57,794 nt of DNA, from the NCBI GenBank assembly GCA_903918755.1, contig CAIXFN010000086.1, positions 1-57,794 on the forward strand, written 5' to 3'. The notes below the pieces were generated by a model. It saw nothing but the letters and a program-made list of their open reading frames with translations, was not told the DNA's origin and did no database searches. Shown piece after piece: positions 44,102 to 52,207 of the stretch. The DNA is from an uncultured Pedosphaera sp. Lineage in GTDB: Bacteria > Verrucomicrobiota > Verrucomicrobiia > Limisphaerales > Pedosphaeraceae. Positions within the stretch are counted from its first letter, which is position 1, and each line of letters begins with the position of its first letter. The position numbers and the translations under genes are program-made.

Positions 44102-45253
44102 ATGAATTCCAAAACCATTGCGCTCGCGAGCGCCCTCAGCCTCTCGCTGGTCTCCGTGGCCAGCGCCACCACCAACTACGTTTACATCACCGGCTCGACG
44201 GCGGCCCGTGCCCAAGTGTACGCCACCTTCAATGACGTCGGCGTGGTGTTTGACGCCGCCCCCACGGTGGTGACTCAGGGCAGCAGCAGCGCCAACGGCG
44301 CCTCCTACATGACCTTCTTCGGCCATCAGGTCGGTGCCGCGGCCGGTGTCATCACCGCCGTCAAGGCCCATTGGTCCGGTTCCGAAGCCGGTATCGCCGA
44401 CCTCGTCGGCGGGACCGAACAGTTTTTGGATGACACCGCGGCCAACAGCCTGGCCAGCGCCACCCCGGGGCCGTTTGTGAGTTCCCCGGTGGACCTGGCG
44501 ATGGCGGACAACAACAAGGCCTACTCCAAGAACCCCGGCGCGGCCATCACGGGCGCGGCCTGCGGTATCGTTCCTTTCAAATGGGTGAAACAAAAGGGCT
44601 CCCTGGCCGGCATCACCAACGTCACGGACGCGGCCCTGCGCGTCATGTTGACTGGTGGCAGCCCCGCCGCCCTCCTCACCGGCAATGCCGCCGACACCTC
44701 CTGGGTGTACGTGGCGGGCCGTGACAGCCTCTCCGGCACTCGCGTTAACGCCCTCGGTGAAACCGGTTTCGGCATCTTCGGCGCCCCCCAACAGGTCAAC
44801 ATCGCTGCGGACGGCTCGATGACTGATCTGGGCGGCGGGATCTATGTCGGCGATTTCGGCTTCAGCAGCGGTGGCACCCTGGCTGGCACGATGGGCTTCG
44901 ATCTCACCCAGGCCACGTCGGTTGACCTGAACGTCGGCACCGGTCACTTCAGCGTGGTCTCCTACCTCGGCATCAGCGACGCCGCCACGGCGATCACCGC
45001 CGGCGGCACCGAACTCACCTACAACGGGATCGCTGAGAGCCCCGCGACCGTGCGTGAAGGTCAGTACACCTTCTGGGGCAACGAATACGTTTACCGCAAG
45101 AACACGGTCAGCGCCCAGGCCGGCACTGTTTACACCTCCCTCAGCTCCACCAGCAACGGCATCAACGCTCACGCGGACAACGTCAAGCTGATTGATTCCC
45201 GAACGATGCACGCCACGCGGAATGGTCCCACCTCCGACGTGACCCATAAGTAA
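44102..45253 (+). CDS. PstS-like periplasmic substrate-binding protein
   Basis: A 383-residue exported protein (signal MNSKTIALASALSLSLVSVA, cut after ASA). The mature start NYVYITGSTAARAQVYATFN is the phosphate-loop-like 'GSTA' seen in the PBP_like/PstS superfamily. VKAHWSGSEAGIADLVGG matches the second anion-contact region. GIVPFKWVKQKGSLAGITNV and YVAGRDSLSGTRVNALGE fit the same fold. The final part, GIAESPATVREGQYTFWGNE, resembles the PstS C-lobe. No ABC permease or ATPase is near. It could be a surface binding protein supplying the neighbouring porin. The ligand is not certain; phosphate is likely from family only. Confidence 0.72.
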   Translation: MNSKTIALASALSLSLVSVASATTNYVYITGSTAARAQVYATFNDVGVVFDAAPTVVTQGSSSANGASYMTFFGHQVGAAAGVITAVKAHWSGSEAGIADLVGGTEQFLDDTAANSLASATPGPFVSSPVDLAMADNNKAYSKNPGAAITGAACGIVPFKWVKQKGSLAGITNVTDAALRVMLTGGSPAALLTGNAADTSWVYVAGRDSLSGTRVNALGETGFGIFGAPQQVNIAADGSMTDLGGGIYVGDFGFSSGGTLAGTMGFDLTQATSVDLNVGTGHFSVVSYLGISDAATAITAGGTELTYNGIAESPATVREGQYTFWGNEYVYRKNTVSAQAGTVYTSLSSTSNGINAHADNVKLIDSRTMHATRNGPTSDVTHK

Positions 45254-45254
45254 G

Positions 45255-45281
45255 CCGAAACGGTTTACCGTTTTTCATCGG
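45255..45281 (+). terminator. intrinsic terminator after the PstS-like gene
   Basis: Stem AAACGG / CCGTTT with a TTTA loop (45258-45273), followed by TT and a little C. Outer bases CCGA / TCGG can extend it. It begins right at the stop of the gene. Confidence 0.7.
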
Positions 45282-45356
45282 TCGGCGTGGACTCCGGTCC
45301 ATGCCGGCTTTTTGCTTTTCCGCCCCGCGCCCCACTCCTAACCTCGACCGGATTGT

Positions 45357-46139
45357 ATGAAGCCCGCCCTGCGATTCTCCCTGCTGGCCAATGTGCTCCT
45401 CACAGCCGCGCTGTTGGTGGTCCGGCAATCGCGCCCCCCCCGGGAGGCAGAGCCGTCCCAACCCAACGCCACCCCGCCGGTGACCATCTTCGGTCCATCT
45501 GCCAGGCCGGCGACGTTTGACTGGAGCCAATTGGAGTCCGTGGATTACCGGACCTACATTGCCAACCTGCGCGGGATTGGGTGCCCCGAGCAAACCATCC
45601 GCGATATCATCAGCGCGGATCTGGCGGGGCTCTATGCGCGTCGCCGGGCTCCACTTGCGGACGCACTGCGCGGGGGAACCGCTCCCGATGCTGTCGCGTT
45701 GGAATTCCAATTGCGCAAGCTCCAGCGGGAAGAGTCCGCGGTGCTGGTCGCCCTGCTGGGAGGGACGAACCTGACAGCCAATCCGCCACCCGCCCTGGCC
45801 GCCAGCAATCCCGCGCCGGAAGTCTCCCGCCCCCTTCGTCCAAAGCCAGCGGCCGTGATCAGTATACCCCTTTTTCTCCAACCGCTGAACGCGACCAATC
45901 TCAATTTGAATTCCGGTCAACTGCAGGCAATCGCGGATTTGCGGGAACAGTTCATTGCCCAATTAGGCGGCTTGGAACAGAATCCCGATGATCCGGCCTA
46001 CCGCGACAAATGGCTGCAAATCCAGCCGGAGTACGATGAGCTGCTGCGGGGGATGATCGGCACCCGGGCTTACCAGAATTACGAACTCACTGCCCGCGGG
46101 CACTTCAGCGAGGAAGTGCCCACCGCACCACCGCAGTAG
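45357..46139 (+). CDS. membrane-anchored hypothetical protein
   Basis: A 260-residue protein. ATG 45357 starts MKPALRFSLLANVLLTAALL, one membrane helix, so the rest is periplasmic. TFDWSQLESVDYRTYIANLR with GIGCPEQTIRDIISADLA is a conserved-looking helical motif that I have seen in several Verrucomicrobiota proteins, of unknown role. A Pro/Ala linker (about 145-165) joins a second helical part, LNSGQLQAIADLREQFIAQL, ending in LLRGMIGTRAYQNYELTA. No enzyme motif. It lies 100 bp after the terminator of the PstS-like gene and is probably transcribed by itself. Confidence 0.7.
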   Translation: MKPALRFSLLANVLLTAALLVVRQSRPPREAEPSQPNATPPVTIFGPSARPATFDWSQLESVDYRTYIANLRGIGCPEQTIRDIISADLAGLYARRRAPLADALRGGTAPDAVALEFQLRKLQREESAVLVALLGGTNLTANPPPALAASNPAPEVSRPLRPKPAAVISIPLFLQPLNATNLNLNSGQLQAIADLREQFIAQLGGLEQNPDDPAYRDKWLQIQPEYDELLRGMIGTRAYQNYELTARGHFSEEVPTAPPQ

Positions 46140-46402
46140 GTACCGGTCGACCACCCGGTGCCGCCGCCGGTCCCGGCGGGCCGTGGGGAATTTGTGTTAC
46201 ATTCGAGGGGGCGGCGTCTGCAAACTGCCATAAGAACTCCAGCAATGATGGGAACATGTTGATTGGCAATATGTTGGATAATTCTCGGAAATGTCCTAAT
46301 CCTTGCCATTCATGTCTTAAAGACGACTTACAAGGGTTCGCGGGAGACCCTATTATCGGCGCTTACGTCTCGAAGTCGAACGCAGAAGTCGAAACTGAAA
46401 AC
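46140..46402. other. intergenic region before the secreted protein at 46403
   Basis: Contains no gene. There are short repeats (GAAGTCGAA at 46371-46379 and in the copy beginning 46386; TTGATTGGCAATATGTTGGAT near 46259) and AT-rich bases, so a promoter is likely. The chosen start leaves an in-frame extension from 46256 that does not look like protein. Confidence 0.4.
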
Positions 46403-47467
46403 ATGAATATCGCAAAATTATACGCCCGCGCCTTTCGCGCCCCGTTCCTGACCCTTTGCACCGTGCTGACCGCCGGCACGATCAGCCAGGCGCAGGTTTT
46501 CACCAACGCCAACAACGATCTCATCCTGGGGTTCCGGAAGAACAGTCCGTACACGGAAAACAACGAAGCCGTGGTGAACATCGGCCAGGCCAGTTCCTAC
46601 TTCAATCTGGCGGCGGGAACAACCGTTGCGGTGCCGGGATTCAACCCTTCCCAACTGACCAACGGGACCTTTGCCAATCTCAACAATTTGAGCTGGTCGG
46701 TGGTCGGCGCCTATGTCGGCACGAATTATTCCGGCTACGTGAACAACACGCTCTGGTTGACCGTGCCGCGGACGAATAACGCCCAGCGGAGTCTGGATGC
46801 CCAGCGCCTGGGCGGTACCACGCAACAGGCAACCAAAAACAAGATCGTCGCCATTACAGCGGTCAACGGGGGGGCGGGATTCATTTCGAAGGACTTGGGC
46901 ATCTCGAACCAGTGGAACACGGTTTCATTTGTCCGCGAATCTTTGTCAACCTACGGAACGCACACGCTCTCGGTTTTCATGAAGGGCACGCTCGATGCCA
47001 CCCAAGGGACGTTGAATGACACGTGGCCGCCCACCGAACCGAATGATGGCAACCTGGAGATCACCACCCCGGGAGCCTTCACCTCCGGTTCCGTGCGTTC
47101 GGACCTTTATGAAGTGCGGCCCAGCAGCGTAGTGGACCCCCATACGGGCAACAGCACGGCGGCGTGGTACATCGGCTATTTCGAGTTTTTCGCCAATGGC
47201 ACGATGACCTTTACCCGGCAAAATGCCACCGTCACCACCACCCCAACCCCGGTCGCCCTGAGCATCTCCCGGACCGGCACGACGACCACGATCAGCTTCC
47301 CGAGCACCACGGGTGTGACCTACAAGCTGTATTATGCCAGTTCGGCCAACCTGCCGTTTGCGAGTTGGTCTTCCCAACCCGCCACGATTTCGGGCGATGG
47401 TTCGACCAAATCCTTCACCGACACCACGACGGATGCCCGGCGCTTCTACCGGGTCTTCGAACAATAA
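46403..47467 (+). CDS. secreted protein related to the PEP-CTERM protein, with FYR-type C-terminus
   Basis: ATG 46403 gives 354 residues. The signal peptide is LTLCTVLTAGTISQA. The body begins FTNANNDLILGFRKNS, with VVNIGQASSYFNLAAG, matching NGDLIAGF and DLGQASALF of the PEP-CTERM protein at 43408. The C-terminal 75 residues (ALSISRTGTTTTISFPSTTG, VTYKLYYASSANLPFASW, DARRFYRVFEQ) form the small FYR domain instead of a PEP-CTERM tail. It is a surface or released protein of unknown role. It has a strong terminator 65 bp downstream. Confidence 0.78.
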   Translation: MNIAKLYARAFRAPFLTLCTVLTAGTISQAQVFTNANNDLILGFRKNSPYTENNEAVVNIGQASSYFNLAAGTTVAVPGFNPSQLTNGTFANLNNLSWSVVGAYVGTNYSGYVNNTLWLTVPRTNNAQRSLDAQRLGGTTQQATKNKIVAITAVNGGAGFISKDLGISNQWNTVSFVRESLSTYGTHTLSVFMKGTLDATQGTLNDTWPPTEPNDGNLEITTPGAFTSGSVRSDLYEVRPSSVVDPHTGNSTAAWYIGYFEFFANGTMTFTRQNATVTTTPTPVALSISRTGTTTTISFPSTTGVTYKLYYASSANLPFASWSSQPATISGDGSTKSFTDTTTDARRFYRVFEQ

Positions 47468-47532
47468 TTCAAAACCACCAAGCGGCCAGCGCTGATCCGG
47501 CAGACGGGCGGCAAATGGCGGGGCAGTTTACG

Positions 47533-47565
47533 CCGGTTGATCTGGAAACGGATCAACCGGTTTTT
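47533..47565 (+). terminator. intrinsic terminator of the secreted protein gene
   Basis: A perfect 10-bp stem CCGGTTGATC / GATCAACCGG (47533-47542, 47551-47560), loop TGGAAACG, then TTTTTGCTTTT. Textbook form. Confidence 0.9.
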
Positions 47566-47702
47566 GCTTTTGCGAGATCGGCAAACGAACCGTTCAAAAT
47601 GTTCGGCGGTTGGTGCGCGATACATCTTGACCGATAAGGGTTGCGCCAGCTGGATTGCCTGTTTCCAGAGGCATTCGTGATTCGAACGTCCTGACGAGTT
47701 TG

Positions 47703-47827
47703 CCACAACTCCCGGCAGAGTTGTGGGAGTTCTTTGATGATTACCCGGGTAGGCGCTCGTGCCTCGCGCCAAACCCGGGCTGAAAGGAGCAACACCGTTG
47801 GTGTTGATGAAGGTGCTGAAACCCGGG
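47703..47827. repeat. structured CCCGGG-containing hairpin element
   Basis: Within 125 bp there are a 9-bp perfect hairpin (CCACAACTC / GAGTTGTGG, 47703-47726), three CCCGGG boxes (47744, 47774, 47822) that can pair with each other, an inner GGCGC/GCGCC stem (47752-47770), and AACACC-GTT-GGTGTT (47791-47805). This pattern, ACCCGGG...hairpin...ACCCGGGCTGAA...GTTGGTGTT, resembles a dispersed structured repeat of Verrucomicrobiota and Planctomycetota as I remember it. I see only one copy here. It lies between convergent genes, so it cannot be a promoter for either. Confidence 0.5.
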
Positions 47828-47866
47828 AAGGCGGTTCGAAGCACCACCCAACGGGAGAACGGCTTA

Positions 47867-50800
47867 TCAGCTCTTGGGCAGCACCACGGTGACGCGGCCG
47901 ACGCGACGAGTCAGCACCGCCTGAGGTTTGGCAGCCCGCTTTTTCTTTTCTTCGTCATCCGCCGCGTTGGTTTCGGAGGCCAGTTGCTGCTTGGTGTCCG
48001 CGTTTGCCTGCGCGCCCGCAGCGGTGCCGGTCGCCGTGCCGGTGGCGGACTTTCCGAGGGTGGATTGGGCGGCCCCGCCGCCGATGGAGACATTCTGGCC
48101 CAGGACCGCCGCGGTAACTCCACCGGAGCCGGAGGCGCTCACGCCGCCGACCCCGATGATGGTGCCGGAAACGGTACCAGCGGAAGCGCTGACGTTGGCC
48201 GTGCCCCCGGCCAGCAAGGTGCCATGAAAACTTTGGGCCGCCTGAATGTTTGCGTCCTGCCGGGAAACGATCAGCCCGCTGATGCTGCCCTCGGCTTTGA
48301 TGTTGATGGCGCCACCGATCACACCGCTGGAACCCAAATCCACGTTGCCGGCATACCCGGGTGAGCCGCCCGCAGGCGCGGTGCCCGCCGTGAGGGAAAT
48401 CTTCGGGCCCCCGCCGATGGAACCGTTCAAGGCGTACTGCTGAATGCCTCCAAGAGTGGAAACAATGTTGCCATGGGGGGTTTCGATGGTGATATCACCC
48501 GGAAGCCCGTTCGCGCCCGCCGCCTGATAATAGCTGGTGGGTACGATCGCCAAAATCCCGCTCCCGAACGGCGCCGGATTGCCGATGCTGGAAGTAGTCA
48601 CTTCGCCCGTGACGGGATCCCGGACAATCACGGGGATGACGAGAATGGAATTCGCCCCGTTGCCGGCATTCACCGAACCATGGTCCGAATGAACGGTCAC
48701 CGAACCACCATTGAAAGTACCGATCCGCGCGCCGCCGACATCGATATTCTGGTCGGCGGTGACCTTCACATCGCTATGCCCCGAAGTGAAAATACCGTAG
48801 GAAACATTGGCGCCGGGAGGAATCAGCGCAAAATCGCCCTGGCTGAGAGTCACCGCACCACCCGTGCTCTTAACCACTACGTCCCCTCCGTCGATGGAAG
48901 CAATGGTCGAAGTCAAAAGCGTGATATCGCCGGCCACTTCGACTTTGACGCCTGCGCCAGAGGGGGTCCAAGGTTTAAGGAAGTCGTAATTGACCTGATT
49001 GTAGGCGGAAGCCACGCCCCAGGAAATAATGCCACCGCTGCTGCCCAGATCCAGGGAACCGGCGGTGACATTAAACTGACCCGGGCCACCAAATTGGAAA
49101 CCCGGGGACAGACTCGCGTAGTCCCGCACCGAGTTCTGGCTTTGGGTGAACAAGGAGGCCAACTTGACGGGATCCACCCAGGTGGTGGTCGTGGTGGCAA
49201 AGTAATAATTGCCATCGTCATGGCGCTCAATCGCCACGTTGCCGGTCGCATCCAGCTTGAGGATGGTAATGACGGGCTGGCCCAGCACCGATAAAATCCC
49301 GGAACCCATCTTGAAGCGATAGCCCAACTGGCCGGTGGTGGCGTCGTAAATGAACCCGGGATTGGCGTTGGCGTCGTAGCCCGGTTGCAACGTATACCCG
49401 TCCTTCAAGGAAAGCCGGAGGTGGGAGTAGGCGTAGGAACTCAACTGGGCAGGAGTGAGCGAGAGTTGGTCGGGGGTCAACTGCAGGGGAACGCTGGGAT
49501 CCACCAAAAAGGAAAAGATCGAGTCCCAAGCGGCGGGCAGAAAAGGATCGGCACTCTTGATCATCTGATCCAGATGCGTGAAGGCATAAACCGGCGAGAA
49601 GGAAATGCTCCCCCCGACGGTGATGGAACTGAGATCCTTGGTGTGCAGATTCTGCCCCAGGAAACTGGTATTGAACATGTCACCCGCGACCGTGATCTCC
49701 GTGGCCTTGGTGGTGTGCAGGGTCAGGTTACGCATGCTACCATCCACGCTGATTACCACCGGATTGGGGTTGTTCAGCTCCGCGGGAGTGGTCGCGTGAT
49801 CATTGACGCCGAAGCTGCTGACGTCACCGCTGGACGACCATTGTTTGGCCGCGCTGTCCGACATGGACAGCGTGTAATTGTACAGCGTCGTCGGGTCATT
49901 CGGATCAAAAAAGCTGCGGACATCGCCCTTATCATGGGTGGTGACGTGCAATTCACCGACCGGTGAAGGGAACAAGATGACGTCCTTATCGAGCACAAAA
50001 CCGCCGGCCCCGGCATTGACGGTAAGGGAGGGCGGGAAAATCAGGGGGATGGGGGTGCCCGAAGCGGAAGGCACGTCATGGGGTGCCCCGGCTCCGGTGA
50101 TTTCCACGGAATTCGCCGCCGATAGCGTCAGGGAAGCCTGGGGATCATAGTCAAAGTAATGATAGCCAGCGAACGCGTCCACACTGCCCCCGGTTTCATT
50201 AAAGATGCCGTTGGGATTACGGACGTCCTGCAGATAAATATTGCCGTGGGGAGCCGAGACACTCCAACTGCCCTTGATCAAGCTCAAGGCAAAACCACCA
50301 CTGGCGGTGGGTGACCCCACATCGCTTCCCGCCACGACGGTCCCGATGCCGTTGCCGACCACAAAATGACCGCTCACATTCCCGCCAGCGGCGATGGAGA
50401 CATTGCCCGGCTGGGAGCCGAAGGCGCCGCTGCCGGCGTCAAATTTTGCGCCGTTGTAATTGTCCGCCACCGGCAAATAACTGATGACGTTGCCCCCGGC
50501 CGAAATGTTAACATCCCCCCCGGCCATCGTGCTGATGCCGCCGACATTCGGGGAAACCCGGTAATAGGGGTCGGTGCGCACGTTGAACAAATAGCCGTTT
50601 ACATTGCCGCCGGTGTTGATGTCGCCAAAATCGGTGGTCACGCTGATTTTCCCGCCGCCCGTGGTCCGAATGCCATTGTTTCCCACCGCCCCCGTGCCGT
50701 TGTCATAGGCCGGGCCGGGATTGACGATCACTTCATTGGCCGCCCAAAGGCTGATATCGCCATCGACGGTTTGCAGGAACGAATTGCCGCGCAGATAGAT

Positions 50801-52168
50801 GCCGTTAAACCCGGGATCGGGGGAGGAGCCCAAACCCTGCTGGCCCGCCGCCAGCGACACGCCCCAATGAGCCCCGGCCTTGATGCCGGCGCCATTGTTG
50901 AAAATGATATTATTGCCCGCGGTGAGGGACAATTGCGCCGCGGCGCCCGGATCGTCCAACGTCCAGACGGTGTTCAGCGTGATATTATTATCCGCCGCCA
51001 GGGTGATCTCGTACAGGCCACTATTGAGCGTGGGGCTCAGTGACTTGACGAAGGCGGCGGATAAAAGGAGATCGGCGGGATCAATCAGCAGCTGGCCACC
51101 GCGATAGCCGGCCGTCGCTGGCGCCATGACGGTTGTCTGAATTGGCGGGAGGACGCCCGCGGAAATTTCCACCTGACCTCCAGCGCCACCCTGCCGGCCG
51201 CCGGAAACATCCACGCGGGAACCGGCTTGATCGGAAAAATTCTGACCGGATTTGATGGTGACGGAACCGCCGGAGCTGATTCCTTGGGCGTCGCCCTTGG
51301 CGGAGACCACCGAGCCGGCACCGAGCGCGAGTTCTTCACTCGCCACCAATTGAATCACTCCGTTGACCTGGCGAACCGAATCGGCCTGCACCAGGCCGCC
51401 CTGGTTGACGACTTTGGCGCGCATCTCGATGGTGCCGGCGTCCGCGATGATCCGGCCGGAATTGTCCACCGACCCCTGCGGCAAAGTGACGGAGGCACTC
51501 AAGCCCCGGCCATCGGGCCGGGTGGAAAGCAGCACTTCCTTGCCGGCGTAAAGTCCCACGGAGCCCTGGGGGGCCTCGATCGAGCCATGGTTCTCCACCT
51601 GGTTGGCGATCAGATAAGCGGAGCCGCGATCGCCCACATTGATCTGGCCGTAATTGATGATGCTGGCGGAAGGCGGTGGCGCGCTAAACTGCCAGGCGCC
51701 GCCGCCGCTCAAATCGGGCGGCGGCGTGGGACTGGTGGAGAGCACCAACCCATGGGTGCTGATGGTGGCCTGGCCGCCGATGAAAAATCCGGATGAATTC
51801 TGCAGGACGACAAACCCATTCGCATCCAGGCCGCCGAGGATTTGGGAGGGATTGGGATCGCTGATCCGGTTCCACACCACCGAGGAGGAGGAGGGTTGGA
51901 CGAACGTGGTCCGCTCACCCAAACCGATATTGAAACTTTGCCAGTTCAGCACCGCGCGATCGGAGGTCTGGATCGTGGTGTGCGAGCCCTGGCTGGTAAC
52001 CGTGGCGGAGCCTTGACTGACCACGGGACCGACCGGACCGCCCTGAACCAGGTGCAAAGGCCAGCCCAAGCCAAGCAGGACCACCAATGCCGCCCGGGCC
52101 GGAGCCACCGCCCGTTGGCGTTGATAAAATTTAGTGGCTTTGGCCCGCCGAAGTTTTCTCCTTTTCAC
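47867..52168 (-). CDS. two-partner secretion exoprotein TpsA (filamentous-haemagglutinin-type)
   Basis: A 1433-residue exported protein. After a long basic signal region (about 1-43), the TPS secretion domain spans about 45-290: VVSQGSATVTSQGSHTTIQT, AVLNWQSFNIGLGERTTFVQ, VVWNRISDPNPSQILGGLDA, LQNSSGFFIGGQATISTHGL and the usual NHGSIEAPQGSVGLYAGKEV. The rest is a repetitive right-handed beta-helix with Gly/Asn-rich strands (GDINTGGNVNGYLF, INVGDRGSAYLIANQVEN). The C-terminal 60 residues change to a charged, Ala-rich tail, DTKQQLASETNAADDEEKKK and RRVGRVTVVLPKS. It is passed across the outer membrane by the TpsB coded 39 bp upstream, and probably acts in adhesion; the cargo role is unproven. 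Confidence 0.9.
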   Translation of the reverse strand: MKRRKLRRAKATKFYQRQRAVAPARAALVVLLGLGWPLHLVQGGPVGPVVSQGSATVTSQGSHTTIQTSDRAVLNWQSFNIGLGERTTFVQPSSSSVVWNRISDPNPSQILGGLDANGFVVLQNSSGFFIGGQATISTHGLVLSTSPTPPPDLSGGGAWQFSAPPPSASIINYGQINVGDRGSAYLIANQVENHGSIEAPQGSVGLYAGKEVLLSTRPDGRGLSASVTLPQGSVDNSGRIIADAGTIEMRAKVVNQGGLVQADSVRQVNGVIQLVASEELALGAGSVVSAKGDAQGISSGGSVTIKSGQNFSDQAGSRVDVSGGRQGGAGGQVEISAGVLPPIQTTVMAPATAGYRGGQLLIDPADLLLSAAFVKSLSPTLNSGLYEITLAADNNITLNTVWTLDDPGAAAQLSLTAGNNIIFNNGAGIKAGAHWGVSLAAGQQGLGSSPDPGFNGIYLRGNSFLQTVDGDISLWAANEVIVNPGPAYDNGTGAVGNNGIRTTGGGKISVTTDFGDINTGGNVNGYLFNVRTDPYYRVSPNVGGISTMAGGDVNISAGGNVISYLPVADNYNGAKFDAGSGAFGSQPGNVSIAAGGNVSGHFVVGNGIGTVVAGSDVGSPTASGGFALSLIKGSWSVSAPHGNIYLQDVRNPNGIFNETGGSVDAFAGYHYFDYDPQASLTLSAANSVEITGAGAPHDVPSASGTPIPLIFPPSLTVNAGAGGFVLDKDVILFPSPVGELHVTTHDKGDVRSFFDPNDPTTLYNYTLSMSDSAAKQWSSSGDVSSFGVNDHATTPAELNNPNPVVISVDGSMRNLTLHTTKATEITVAGDMFNTSFLGQNLHTKDLSSITVGGSISFSPVYAFTHLDQMIKSADPFLPAAWDSIFSFLVDPSVPLQLTPDQLSLTPAQLSSYAYSHLRLSLKDGYTLQPGYDANANPGFIYDATTGQLGYRFKMGSGILSVLGQPVITILKLDATGNVAIERHDDGNYYFATTTTTWVDPVKLASLFTQSQNSVRDYASLSPGFQFGGPGQFNVTAGSLDLGSSGGIISWGVASAYNQVNYDFLKPWTPSGAGVKVEVAGDITLLTSTIASIDGGDVVVKSTGGAVTLSQGDFALIPPGANVSYGIFTSGHSDVKVTADQNIDVGGARIGTFNGGSVTVHSDHGSVNAGNGANSILVIPVIVRDPVTGEVTTSSIGNPAPFGSGILAIVPTSYYQAAGANGLPGDITIETPHGNIVSTLGGIQQYALNGSIGGGPKISLTAGTAPAGGSPGYAGNVDLGSSGVIGGAINIKAEGSISGLIVSRQDANIQAAQSFHGTLLAGGTANVSASAGTVSGTIIGVGGVSASGSGGVTAAVLGQNVSIGGGAAQSTLGKSATGTATGTAAGAQANADTKQQLASETNAADDEEKKKRAAKPQAVLTRRVGRVTVVLPKS

Positions 52169-52207
52169 AGGTATTAATAGTTACTGCGGTTCCCGGGTGG
52201 TCGCAAG

